From: an uncultured Christensenellaceae bacterium
GTDB lineage: Bacteria; Bacillota; Clostridia; Christensenellales; Borkfalkiaceae
Assembly: GCA_910587825.1 (NCBI GenBank)
Contig: CAJUNJ010000006.1
Coordinates: forward strand, 1-64,000
Reading direction: 5' to 3'
DNA length: 64,000 bases
Made by a program: the position numbers and the translations under genes. The notes beneath the pieces were generated by a model. That model was not told where the DNA came from, searched no databases, and was given only the letters and a program-made list of their open reading frames with translations. Shown here one piece after another: positions 17,228 through 24,903 of the stretch. How positions within the stretch are numbered: the stretch's first letter is position 1; the number at the start of each line of letters is the position of its first letter.

Positions 17228-17632
17228 ATGATTTCAACGCGCGGAAGATACGCTTTGAGGGTTATGATAGATATTGCCGAAAACAGCCGCGGCTGCTTCA
17301 TACCGCTTGACGGTATTGCCGCAAGACAGAATATTTCCGAAAAATATCTTGAAAGGATATTGGCGGTGCTGACGCGCGGCAAGCTTTTGGAAGGCTTGCG
17401 CGGCAAAGGCGGCGGATACAGGCTTGTGCGTCGGCCGGAAGATTATACTGTGGGCGACATTTTAAGGTTGACGGAAGGCACGCTGTCGCCGGTGGCTTGT
17501 TTAAAGGAAGACGCCCGCCCGTGCGACAGATGCGAAGTATGCAGAACTTTGCCCGTGTGGAAGGGGCTGCGCGACGTTGTCGACGAATATCTTGACGGCG
17601 TGACGTTGGATACCCTTTTAATTTCAGATTGA
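17228..17632 (+). CDS. Rrf2-family transcriptional regulator
   Basis: 134 residues. The N-terminal winged helix begins MISTRGRYALRVMIDIA, the family signature, with the recognition region near ISEKYLERIL and the wing GLRGKGGGYRL. Four cysteines follow at C91, C99, C102 and C105, close to the IscR [2Fe-2S] position but with different spacing, so metal or cluster binding is possible. In Bacillota the CymR branch of this family represses sulfur genes. Here it diverges from metY and precedes metF/metH, which suggests a regulator of methionine or cysteine supply. A perfect promoter precedes it and the palindrome at 17099 is its likely operator. Confidence 0.85.
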   Translation: MISTRGRYALRVMIDIAENSRGCFIPLDGIAARQNISEKYLERILAVLTRGKLLEGLRGKGGGYRLVRRPEDYTVGDILRLTEGTLSPVACLKEDARPCDRCEVCRTLPVWKGLRDVVDEYLDGVTLDTLLISD

Positions 17633-17645
17633 CAGGTATTACGAT

Positions 17646-18527
17646 ATGAAGATAAGTGAAATTTTAAAGAGAAAAAGAACGCTGTCGTTCGAGGTTTTTC
17701 CACCCAAAAAAGAGGGCGCGGAAGAACTTGATAAACTGTTCGGCACGATAGAAAAATTAAAGTCGCTGTCCCCCGACTTTATAAGCGTGACTTACGGCGC
17801 GGGAGGGGCAAACGCCCGCGGCGCGGCTGAAATAGCCGCCGACATAAAGAAAAGGGGATTGGAGCCTCTGGCGCACGTAACGGGCGGCCCGTCGTCTTGC
17901 GGAGACATAGACAGGCTTGCCGTAAAGCTTATTTCTTCCGGCGTTGAAAACGTGCTTGCATTGCGCGGCGACAGACCCGACGGATATTGCGCGGACTATT
18001 TAAAAGATTTTGCGCACGCTACCGACCTTATAAGCTATATAAAAAACTACGGCTTCTGCATCGGCGCGGCGTGTTATCCCGAAGGACACAGCGAAAGCCA
18101 AACGCTTTACGCCGACCTTGAAAATCTTAAAAAGAAGAGCGTTTGCGGCGCAGGCTTCTTCATAACCCAGATGTTTTACGACAATTCTTATTACTACCGC
18201 CTTGTCAACGAAGCGCGCAGGATAGGAATTTCGGAGCCGATTATCCCGGGGATAATGCCGCTTACAAGCGTCAAAAACATTGGCAGAATCAAAGCTATGT
18301 GCGGAAGCACAATTCCGATAGAATTGCGCAATATGATCGAGGTTTATTCCCAAAGTCCCGCCGCAATGCGTGAAGTCGGCATAAACTATGCGGCGTACCA
18401 GATTACCGATTTAATTGCCAAGGGCGCGCCGGGAGTGCATATTTATACTATGAACCGCGCCGAAAACGCAGTGGAAATTTGCAACAGGATAAGCAGTGTA
18501 ATAAATGAATTTTTTAAAGCTGACTAA
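17646..18527 (+). CDS. metF: Methylenetetrahydrofolate reductase
   Basis: 293 residues, full length for bacterial MetF. It reduces 5,10-methylene-THF to 5-methyl-THF with an FAD cofactor, supplying the methyl group used by the MetH encoded downstream. Visible family motifs: LSFEVFPPK with E16 at the catalytic glutamate position, ISVTYGAGG, LAHVTG, ENVLALRGDRP and the late EPIIPGIMPLTS. It lies 13 bases after the Rrf2 stop and its end overlaps the next gene by 23 bases. The ribosome site is weak (AGGT), so coupling to the upstream gene is likely. Confidence 0.92.
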   Translation: MKISEILKRKRTLSFEVFPPKKEGAEELDKLFGTIEKLKSLSPDFISVTYGAGGANARGAAEIAADIKKRGLEPLAHVTGGPSSCGDIDRLAVKLISSGVENVLALRGDRPDGYCADYLKDFAHATDLISYIKNYGFCIGAACYPEGHSESQTLYADLENLKKKSVCGAGFFITQMFYDNSYYYRLVNEARRIGISEPIIPGIMPLTSVKNIGRIKAMCGSTIPIELRNMIEVYSQSPAAMREVGINYAAYQITDLIAKGAPGVHIYTMNRAENAVEICNRISSVINEFFKAD

Positions 18528-19122
18528 AAGCGTTTATGCGTATCTGGGCTTTCATTCGTATGCGCCCGACGCGCACGCCGACGGACTGATAGAAGAGTGT
18601 CTTAAAGAAGTTGAAAAGCTTTCGCATTTCAGGTACGTTTATAAATACTTCGGTTCGCCGCCCGCGTTTTTGCAAAAACAGCCGTATGAGAATTATTTAA
18701 AAGGGTGCGGGGGAGTAATAATTTCGGTTATGACTCTCGGGGCCGAAATAGACAGGCGGATAAGTTACTACGGTATATCCGACAGGGCGAAAGCCGTCGT
18801 GTTCGACGCTTGCGCAAGCGCGTATCTGGAAAACCTTTCCGACGAATACGAAAAGACAATAACGGATAATCTGTCGTACAGGTTTTGCCCGGGTTACGGC
18901 GGCAGCGACGTTGCCGACCTGAAATATATATTTGAAATTCTTCAACCCGAAAAAATAGGAATGAGTCTTACGGACAGTTTTTATATGTTGCCGTGCAAGT
19001 CTATGGCGGGAATTATCGCCGTAGGAGGAACGCATAAAAAAAGCTGCGGCGGATGCGCGCTTAAAGAACATTGCAGGTATTTAAAGGAGGGGACTAAGTG
19101 TTACGGTACGGACAACGAGTGA
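18505..19122 (+). CDS. MetH reactivation-domain protein (separate subunit)
   Basis: 205 residues. The second half (RFCPGYGGSDVADLKYIF, then QPEKIGMSLTDSFYMLPCKS) matches the AdoMet-binding activation domain found at the C-terminus of large MetH proteins; the C-terminal SCGGCALKEHC adds a cysteine cluster. Since the MetH next door stops after its cobalamin domain, this free-standing protein should carry out reductive remethylation of inactive cob(II)alamin. Split systems of this kind are known in Clostridia. It overlaps metF by 23 bases and metH by 25, so the three are tightly coupled. Confidence 0.85.
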   Translation: MNFLKLTKSVYAYLGFHSYAPDAHADGLIEECLKEVEKLSHFRYVYKYFGSPPAFLQKQPYENYLKGCGGVIISVMTLGAEIDRRISYYGISDRAKAVVFDACASAYLENLSDEYEKTITDNLSYRFCPGYGGSDVADLKYIFEILQPEKIGMSLTDSFYMLPCKSMAGIIAVGGTHKKSCGGCALKEHCRYLKEGTKCYGTDNE

Positions 19123-21437
19123 CGGTATTCGACGGCGGTATGGGCAGTGAAATAGAAAAACGCGGTCTTAGCGGTATACCGGAGGATTTGAATATTACCC
19201 ACCCGCGGGAAATATCGGCAATTCATTGCGCCTATTCGTCTGCGGACTGCATAACCACCAACACATTCGGATTAAACGCAATTAAATACAGGGGCGCATT
19301 CGGCTTGAAGGAGCTTGCCGAAAAGGCTGTGGAAAACGCGCGTACGGCGGGTAAACCCGTATTTTTCGATATAGGGCCTACGGGCGCGGCGTTGAAGCCC
19401 GTCGGCACTTTGACTTTTGACGAGGCATACGGCGCGTTTGCCGAAATGGTCGGGTACACCAAAGATATAGTCGACGGCTATATTCTGGAAACCTTTTCCG
19501 ACTTGTATGAAATCAAAGCCGCGGTGCTTGCCGTCAAGGAAAATTCGGACAAGCCCGTATTCGCAACTATGACTTTCGACGGCTCGGGCAGAACTCTTAC
19601 GGGGTCTACGCCGGAAATCGCGGCATATACGCTGGAAGGACTCGGGGTAGACGCCGTCGGGGTCAACTGTTCGCTCGGTCCCAAGGAACTGCAATCCATC
19701 GTCGGGCGTTTTCTCGCCTGTTGCAGCGTCCCTGTGATAGTCCAGCCCAACCGCGGATTACCCGTGCTTGAAAACGGCAGGACGGTTTACAAGTTATCTG
19801 TAGAAGAGTTTTATTCGTATATAGAAAAGTTTGTCGGTATGGGCGCCGCCATAGTGGGCGGCTGTTGCGGTACGACCCCCGAATTTATAGACGCAATCAG
19901 CCGTTTAAGCGGTAAAGAAGTGCGCCGTCCTTCCGTCGCCGCGTGTACCGCTGTCTGTTCTGCAACGCGTAAGGTTGAAATAGACGGCGTTAAAATATGC
20001 GGCGAGCGGCTTAACCCGACGGGCAAAAAGAAGCTTAAAGAAGCATTGCTTTCGGGCGATTACGGCTATCTTGTCGGCGAAGCCGTGTCCCAGCAGGAAG
20101 CGGGCGCGGATTTGTTGGATTTAAACGTGGGCTTGCCGCAGATTGACGAAGCGCATGTTATGCGTAAAGCCGTGACAGAAATTCAGGAATATTGCGATTT
20201 GCCGTTACAGATAGACAGTTCTTCCGCGGAAGCAATAGAAGCGGGCGTGCGTTATTATAACGGCATACCGCTTATTAACAGCGTAAACGGCGACGGGCAA
20301 GTTATGGATAAAATTTTCCCCGTCGCAAAAAAGTACGGCGCCGTTGTTTTGGGGCTTGCAATGGATAAAAACGGCGTTCCCCAAACCGCGGAAAAACGAT
20401 TTGAAGTTGCAAAGCGCATTGTAGAACGCGCCGGGGAATACGGCATTTCGCGTCATAAAATAATGATAGACACGCTTGTCCTTACGGCTTCGGCGGAGCA
20501 ATCGCTTGTAAAGGAGACGGTAAAGGCGCTTTTGCTTGTAAAAAATCTGGGCGTAAAGACTGCGTTGGGCGTATCCAACGTGTCTTACGGTTTGCCAAAC
20601 AGGGGGCTTTTAAACAAAACTTTTCTTACAATGGCGATGACGTGCGGACTGAATATGCCTATCATCAACCCGCTTGACGGTGAAATGACGGGGGCGGTAA
20701 AAGCTTTTGACGTGCTGTCGGGGATAGATAAAAATTCCGAAAAATATATAGAAGAGTATAAAGATTACAGCGCCGAAACCTCTGCCGTCGGGACAGCTTC
20801 TTCAAAGGCGGAAAAAGGCGGCGTGAATAATTTGTACGACTGCGTTTTAAAGGGTATTAAATCACAAGCCGCCGTACTGTGCAATAAAGAACTTGAAAAA
20901 CACGACCCTATGACCGTCGTAAACCAATCTGTTATAAAGGCGTTGGACGAAGTGGGCAGGGCATATGACGGGGGTAAACTGTTTTTGCCTCAGCTTATAT
21001 CTTCTGCGGAGGCGGCGCAGCTTGCGTTCGGTGTAATAAGTCAAAGACTGCCCAAGGGGGAAAGCGGAAAGGGCGTCGTCGTGCTTGCCACAGTCAAAGG
21101 CGACGTGCACGACATAGGCAAAAATATCGTCAAGGCGGTTACGCAGTCATACGGTTACGAAGTTATAGATTTGGGAAAGGACGTGCCTTGCGAAAAGGTG
21201 GTTGAAGCGTGCCTTGAATACAAGCCGTCGGCGTTGGGGCTTTCGGCTCTTATGACTACCACGGTGAAAAGTATGGAAGAGACCGTTGCCGCCGTTAAGG
21301 GAGCGGGGTGCGTATGTCCCGTCTTTGTCGGCGGAGCAGTACTAAACGCGACGGTTGCGAAAAATATCGGCGCAGACTATTATACCAAGGACGCTTTGGA
21401 GTTTGTAAAAACGCTTGACTGCGTTTTGAATAAGTAA
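19098..21437 (+). CDS. metH: Cobalamin-dependent methionine synthase, lacking activation domain
   Basis: 779 residues starting at GTG 19098 behind AAAGGAGGGG. Domains: homocysteine-binding barrel (1-285; zinc ligands C191 in GVNCSLG and C256-C257 in GGCCGTTP), pterin-binding barrel (about 295-560; GERLNPTGKKKL, DLLDLNVGLP), helical cap (about 580-650) and B12-binding Rossmann domain with DVHDIGKNIV, where H671 is the lower cobalt ligand. It transfers the methyl group from methyl-THF to homocysteine. The C-terminal activation domain of E. coli MetH is absent and supplied by the preceding gene. A cobalamin riboswitch begins 28 bases downstream and controls B12-uptake genes. Confidence 0.93.
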   Translation: MLRYGQRVTVFDGGMGSEIEKRGLSGIPEDLNITHPREISAIHCAYSSADCITTNTFGLNAIKYRGAFGLKELAEKAVENARTAGKPVFFDIGPTGAALKPVGTLTFDEAYGAFAEMVGYTKDIVDGYILETFSDLYEIKAAVLAVKENSDKPVFATMTFDGSGRTLTGSTPEIAAYTLEGLGVDAVGVNCSLGPKELQSIVGRFLACCSVPVIVQPNRGLPVLENGRTVYKLSVEEFYSYIEKFVGMGAAIVGGCCGTTPEFIDAISRLSGKEVRRPSVAACTAVCSATRKVEIDGVKICGERLNPTGKKKLKEALLSGDYGYLVGEAVSQQEAGADLLDLNVGLPQIDEAHVMRKAVTEIQEYCDLPLQIDSSSAEAIEAGVRYYNGIPLINSVNGDGQVMDKIFPVAKKYGAVVLGLAMDKNGVPQTAEKRFEVAKRIVERAGEYGISRHKIMIDTLVLTASAEQSLVKETVKALLLVKNLGVKTALGVSNVSYGLPNRGLLNKTFLTMAMTCGLNMPIINPLDGEMTGAVKAFDVLSGIDKNSEKYIEEYKDYSAETSAVGTASSKAEKGGVNNLYDCVLKGIKSQAAVLCNKELEKHDPMTVVNQSVIKALDEVGRAYDGGKLFLPQLISSAEAAQLAFGVISQRLPKGESGKGVVVLATVKGDVHDIGKNIVKAVTQSYGYEVIDLGKDVPCEKVVEACLEYKPSALGLSALMTTTVKSMEETVAAVKGAGCVCPVFVGGAVLNATVAKNIGADYYTKDALEFVKTLDCVLNK

Positions 21438-21464
21438 TATAATTCGGTTTGATAAATTAATATA

Positions 21465-21572
21465 TTTCGGTGCGAGTTGCGCGTTTTTACGCGCAGAGAG
21501 CAGGGGAAGCACGGTGAAAATCCGTCGCAACAGTCATTACGGTTAAAGTCCGATAACCTGCCGCACCGTAAG
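21465..21572 (+). promoter_or_regulatory. Cobalamin riboswitch aptamer
   Basis: The P1 stem CGGTGC (21468-21473) pairs with GCACCG (21563-21568). Inside are conserved elements: AGGGGAAGCACGGTGAAAATCC, here split as CAGGGGAAGC and GGTGAAAATCCG, then GCAACAGTC, and a B12-box-like AAGTCCGATAACCTGCCG (21546-21563). This order matches the cobalamin class. It lies directly before a DUF4430 lipoprotein and an ECF S component. Confidence 0.88.
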
Positions 21573-21650
21573 CGTTACCTTTTCTCGGGCAGTGGAGCGG
21601 CAGGGTAACGTATAATTGCGTTGCCCGAAAAGGCGGCGTTTTTTATTTTA
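21573..21650 (+). terminator. Riboswitch expression platform with terminator
   Basis: Two mutually exclusive stems are visible. CGTTACC (21573-21579) pairs with GGTAACG (21604-21610); alternatively CCTTTTCTCGGGCA (21578-21591) pairs with TGCCCGAAAAGG (21622-21633), followed by GCGGCGTTTTTTATTTT. The second is a terminator, so the switch probably stops transcription when B12 is bound. Confidence 0.75.
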
Positions 21651-21664
21651 CGGAGGATATTAAG

Positions 21665-22069
21665 GTGAAAAAATTAAAAATACTTCTTCTTGTATTAACG
21701 GCGGTTATGGCGTTAAGCTTGTTTACCGCATGCAACAATGACGGCGGTTCCATAGCCCCCGTGGTTATCACCGCAAACGACAAAAGCTTTACATACGAAA
21801 ACAAGACGCTTTTGGACTATATGTCGTATTTGCAGGATAACGGCAATCTGTCTTTCACCGTAAAGGACGGAATGGTGACTTCAATAAACGGTAAAAGCAA
21901 TACGACCAACAGCTATTGGATGCTGTATACAAGCGATACGGAAAACGCAAACGCCGATTGGGGAAAGTTTGATAACAACGGCGAGATTTACGGTTCTGCT
22001 GCGCTTGGCGCGGAAACGCTTGCCGTAAAGGAAAATTGCGTTTACGTGTGGGCGTATGAGACCTTTTAA
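21665..22069 (+). CDS. DUF4430 lipoprotein, probable cobalamin-binding surface protein
   Basis: 134 residues from GTG 21665. Lipobox LFTAC (C23) predicts lipid anchoring. The mature part matches the DUF4430/transcobalamin-like fold: LLDYMSYLQDNG, then NSYWMLYTSD and a closing AVKENCVYVWAYETF. Proteins of this fold bind corrinoids or act with ECF transporters. The cobalamin riboswitch in front and the S component behind (3-base gap) make B12 or precursor capture the best reading. Confidence 0.82.
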   Translation: MKKLKILLLVLTAVMALSLFTACNNDGGSIAPVVITANDKSFTYENKTLLDYMSYLQDNGNLSFTVKDGMVTSINGKSNTTNSYWMLYTSDTENANADWGKFDNNGEIYGSAALGAETLAVKENCVYVWAYETF

Positions 22070-22072
22070 TAA

Positions 22073-22606
22073 ATGAAAACGGCAAAGGATATTGCGCTTA
22101 CAGGCGTTTACACTGCCCTGCTTATAGGCGCGCAAGTCGCTTTAAGCGCACTGTCGGGGATAGAAGTCGTTACTGTTTTGTTGCTTTCGTTTTGTTATTG
22201 CTTCGGCATAGCGCGCGGGTTGGCGGTTGCAAATTCGTTTTCTCTTTTAAGATGTTTAGTGTTCGGATTTTTTCCTTCCGTTCTCATTTTATATTTGGTT
22301 TACTACAACATATTCGCCGTTGTATCAGGGCTTCTCGGCAGAAAGTTCAAAGGGGAAGTCAAGGCGAAAGAACTTGCTTTTACCCTGTTTGCGGCTGTTT
22401 TGATGACGGTGTTTTTTACCGTTCTGGACGATATAATCACTCCGCTGTATTACGGTTATACCGTCAAAGAGGCAAAGGCCTACGCGGTTGCTTCTGTTGC
22501 TGCCGTCATACCGCAGACGGTTTGCGTAATAATAACCGTGACGGCTGTCTTCCCCGTCCTTTGCAATGTGTTCAGGCGCAATTTTACGTCACGCTTACTG
22601 CGTTAA
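22073..22606 (+). CDS. ECF transporter S component, probably for cobalamin
   Basis: 177 residues with about five to six membrane helices, N-terminal MKTAKDIALTGVYTALLIGAQ and the small-residue-rich helices usual in ECF S proteins. It would bind a vitamin and pass it to a shared EcfA/A'/T energising module, not encoded in this window. Substrate is inferred from the riboswitch and the DUF4430 partner. No strong ribosome site is seen; the gene starts 3 bases after the lipoprotein stop, suggesting coupling. Confidence 0.75.
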   Translation: MKTAKDIALTGVYTALLIGAQVALSALSGIEVVTVLLLSFCYCFGIARGLAVANSFSLLRCLVFGFFPSVLILYLVYYNIFAVVSGLLGRKFKGEVKAKELAFTLFAAVLMTVFFTVLDDIITPLYYGYTVKEAKAYAVASVAAVIPQTVCVIITVTAVFPVLCNVFRRNFTSRLLR

Positions 22607-22630
22607 ATAAATTAATTTTAAACTTTTTTA

Positions 22631-22675
22631 GTAAAGCCCGACCGCGAACGCTGTCGGGCTTTACGCTTTATTTTT
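22631..22675 (+). terminator. Rho-independent terminator after B12-uptake genes
   Basis: Perfect 12-bp stem GTAAAGCCCGAC / GTCGGGCTTTAC with a 10-base loop and a T-rich tail. Confidence 0.88.
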
Positions 22676-22685
22676 AATTTGGGTG

Positions 22686-22714
22686 TTGATTTTTGCAGGG
22701 AAGTGTGTTAAACT
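22686..22714 (+). promoter_or_regulatory. Promoter of second regulator/kinase operon
   Basis: TTGATT (22686-22691), 17 bases, TAAACT (22709-22714). The start would fall at about 22721, at the edge of the double palindrome. Confidence 0.5.
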
Positions 22715-22720
22715 TAGTTT

Positions 22721-22756
22721 GAGGGCGCGCCCTCAGCGTTCGCGTTGCGAACGCTG
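22721..22756. promoter_or_regulatory. Two adjoining palindromes before the second regulator
   Basis: GAGGGCGCGCCCTC (22721-22734) is a perfect 14-base palindrome. It shares its last base with CAGCGTTCGC-GTT-GCGAACGCTG (22734-22756), a perfect 10-bp hairpin. They lie at the predicted transcription start, 22 bases before the ATG, and could be an operator or leader structure. Confidence 0.55.
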
Positions 22757-22778
22757 AAATCATTAACGGAAGGGAAAA

Positions 22779-23480
22779 ATGATAACTGTTGCGATAGTGG
22801 ACGACAATAAGTCAGAGACGGAAGCGCTTACTTCTTTTCTTAAACAGTACGGCGACGAATGCGGAGAAAAGCTTGAAATAACGGCTTTTAAAAGCGGGTT
22901 CGACTTTCTCGACGGATATAAAGCCGTGTACGACGTAGTGTTTATGGATATAGAAATGCCCGAAATGGACGGTATGTCCGCGGCACGCAGGTTAAGGCAG
23001 TTTGACGGCGATATAGCCATTATATTCGTAACCAACATCGCAAAGTATGCTATTGCAGGTTACGAGGTGGGAGCGCTTGACTATTTTTTGAAGCCGCCGA
23101 GGTACCCCGACATAAAATTGCGTATGGAGATTATCAGAAAGCGCAAGCAGTTGAACGATTACAGCGTAATAATTCCCTTTCAGGGCGGAGTTAAAAGACT
23201 TTCCGTGCGGGAGATAGTTTACGTAGAGTCGCGCGCGCATCTGATTACTTTTCATACGGAAACGGACGAATTCGTCTATCGCGGGGCTACGCTTAAACAG
23301 CTGGAAAACGAATTGACGGCGCACGGCTTTTACCGCTGTAACAGCTGTTATATCGTCAATTTAAGGTATTGTACCGGGATAACCGACAATATGGTAACGG
23401 TCAACGGCGAAGAATTGCAAATAAGCCGTGCGCGCAAGACGGGGTTTGTTCAGGCGCTTATGCGCGCATTGGGGGGTTAA
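22779..23480 (+). CDS. LytTR-family response regulator (second copy)
   Basis: 233 residues, same architecture as the regulator at 530. Receiver domain with D8-D9, D57 (FMDIEMP), T85 and K105 (FLKPP, with proline where most members have an aliphatic residue), then a LytTR DNA-binding domain (REIVYVESRAHLITFHT; LQISRARKTGF). The shared residues NLRY/NLYR..N.VTV near the C-terminus mark the two as paralogues. The kinase follows 7 bases later. Likely target: the promoter at 24826 of the surface GH3 gene. Confidence 0.92.
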   Translation: MITVAIVDDNKSETEALTSFLKQYGDECGEKLEITAFKSGFDFLDGYKAVYDVVFMDIEMPEMDGMSAARRLRQFDGDIAIIFVTNIAKYAIAGYEVGALDYFLKPPRYPDIKLRMEIIRKRKQLNDYSVIIPFQGGVKRLSVREIVYVESRAHLITFHTETDEFVYRGATLKQLENELTAHGFYRCNSCYIVNLRYCTGITDNMVTVNGEELQISRARKTGFVQALMRALGG

Positions 23481-23487
23481 AATACTT

Positions 23488-24750
23488 ATGACTTTCGGTG
23501 AAATATGGGGAACGCTTAATTTCCCGCTCGGGCTTTTGATTGCGGAATATCTGATATGTATGCGGCTTCCGAAAAGAAAATACTTCTGGCTTGCGCTTGT
23601 ATTGGGTGCAGTTCCGTCTGTAACGCTTTCGATTGTATGGAAATTTATACCCGTAAGCGGTATCGCCTGGATGTCGTTTAAATTTTTTGCCGTATTCGCA
23701 TTGACTATGATTATGCCCGTCGCGGCTTTCAAAACAGATTTATGGAGCTATCTGTTCGCGGGCATTTCGTCGTACTGTATACAGCATATATCTTACCAGT
23801 CGTACAGCATAATAGACGTGCTTTCCAAACATTTGATGCCGATATGGGCGCAGATTATACTTTTAATATTCGTAAGCGCGGCTTATTACGTCGCTTTGTA
23901 CTTTATGCTGGTAAGGCGGTGCGATGGCGAAAGGTATAATTTAAACAACCATATGCTTTTAATAATAGCGGGTATTGTAATAGTTATAACCGTCGTAATT
24001 TCGTTTTTGGGCGTAATTTACGGCGCAAGCGGCAGAATTACGCTTATAGTCTGTCTGTTCTCTGTTCTTTCCTGTATGCTTAGTCTTTTTCTCGAACTTT
24101 CTCTGCTTTCGCTGAAAAAGGATGAAATAGAGCTTTCGGTTTTAAAGCATATGCTTTACGAATCGCAGCAGCAGTATGAAGATTCCAAGGAGAGCATAGA
24201 CGTAATAAATATCAAGTGCCACGATTTGAAGCACCAGATTTCGGCTTTGAAAGGCAAGGTTGCCCGCGAAGAGCTTTCCCGAATATCCGACGCGATTGAT
24301 ATTTACGACAATTCGTTCAAGACGGGTAATGCGGCGTTGGACGTTGTGCTTACCGAAAAGGGTCTTATATGTAAAAACAAGGGTATAAGGTTTACCTGTA
24401 TGTTGGACGGAACCACCCTTTCGAATATGAAACAATGCGACATTTATTCGCTTTTCGGCAACGCGCTTGACAACGCCATAAACAGCGTAAGCAATCTTGA
24501 AGAGAGCTGTCGTTCCGTAAGCATACGAGAACTGAAACGCAACGGCTTTTCTATTATCACGGTCGAGAATTATTACACGGGAGAGCTGACTTTTATAGAC
24601 GGCTTGCCGCTTACGACCAACAGCGACAAGGACTATCACGGCTTCGGAATGAAGAGTATGAAGATGATAGTCGGCGGTTACGGCGGGGAATTGAGCGCGA
24701 CCGCGTCGGACGGTATTTTTAAATTACAGATAATACTTGCCCGCCATTGA
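23488..24750 (+). CDS. Membrane sensor histidine kinase, GHKL type (second copy)
   Basis: About 420 residues from ATG 23488, with GGGGGG at 23471-23476 as ribosome site; the upstream in-frame ATG at 23428 lies inside the regulator and is rejected. Around six helices in the first ~210 residues, then H245 in KCHDLKHQISALKG, an N box (LFGNALDNAIN) and a G box (HGFGMKSMKM). Closely related to the kinase at 1236. Unlike that one it is followed by a terminator, not a coupled GH3 gene. Confidence 0.9.
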   Translation: MTFGEIWGTLNFPLGLLIAEYLICMRLPKRKYFWLALVLGAVPSVTLSIVWKFIPVSGIAWMSFKFFAVFALTMIMPVAAFKTDLWSYLFAGISSYCIQHISYQSYSIIDVLSKHLMPIWAQIILLIFVSAAYYVALYFMLVRRCDGERYNLNNHMLLIIAGIVIVITVVISFLGVIYGASGRITLIVCLFSVLSCMLSLFLELSLLSLKKDEIELSVLKHMLYESQQQYEDSKESIDVINIKCHDLKHQISALKGKVAREELSRISDAIDIYDNSFKTGNAALDVVLTEKGLICKNKGIRFTCMLDGTTLSNMKQCDIYSLFGNALDNAINSVSNLEESCRSVSIRELKRNGFSIITVENYYTGELTFIDGLPLTTNSDKDYHGFGMKSMKMIVGGYGGELSATASDGIFKLQIILARH

Positions 24751-24770
24751 AAATATTAAAATACGGTATA

Positions 24771-24824
24771 AAAAGCCGTCAATTTTCCGAATTTGTCGGA
24801 AAATTGACGGCTTTTGCTTTTTTT
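24771..24824 (+). terminator. Rho-independent terminator after second kinase
   Basis: A perfect 16-bp stem (GCCGTCAATTTTCCGA and complement), 5-base loop, then TTTTGCTTTTTTT. It isolates the sensor operon from the GH3 operon. Confidence 0.93.
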
Positions 24825-24825
24825 G

Positions 24826-24884
24826 TTGAAATAATTATTGCCCGATATATAATGTCATTGATTTTCAAAAAATGAGAAAATCAA
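24826..24884 (+). promoter_or_regulatory. Promoter and start-site inverted repeat of second GH3 operon
   Basis: TTGAAA (24826-24831), 16 bases, TATAAT (24848-24853), predicted start near 24860. The inverted repeat TTGATTTTC (24858-24866) / GAAAATCAA (24876-24884) straddles the start and ends before the AGGAGG. It may be an operator; the position resembles the inverted repeat before the surface GH3 gene of the first cluster. Confidence 0.65.
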
Positions 24885-24903
24885 AAAAAATCAGGAGGAA
24901 TTT

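Noticed and set aside
22192..22677. 161-codon frame overlapping the ECF S component
   Set aside because: Out of frame with the hydrophobic S-component gene; arginine/cysteine-rich and without a ribosome site.
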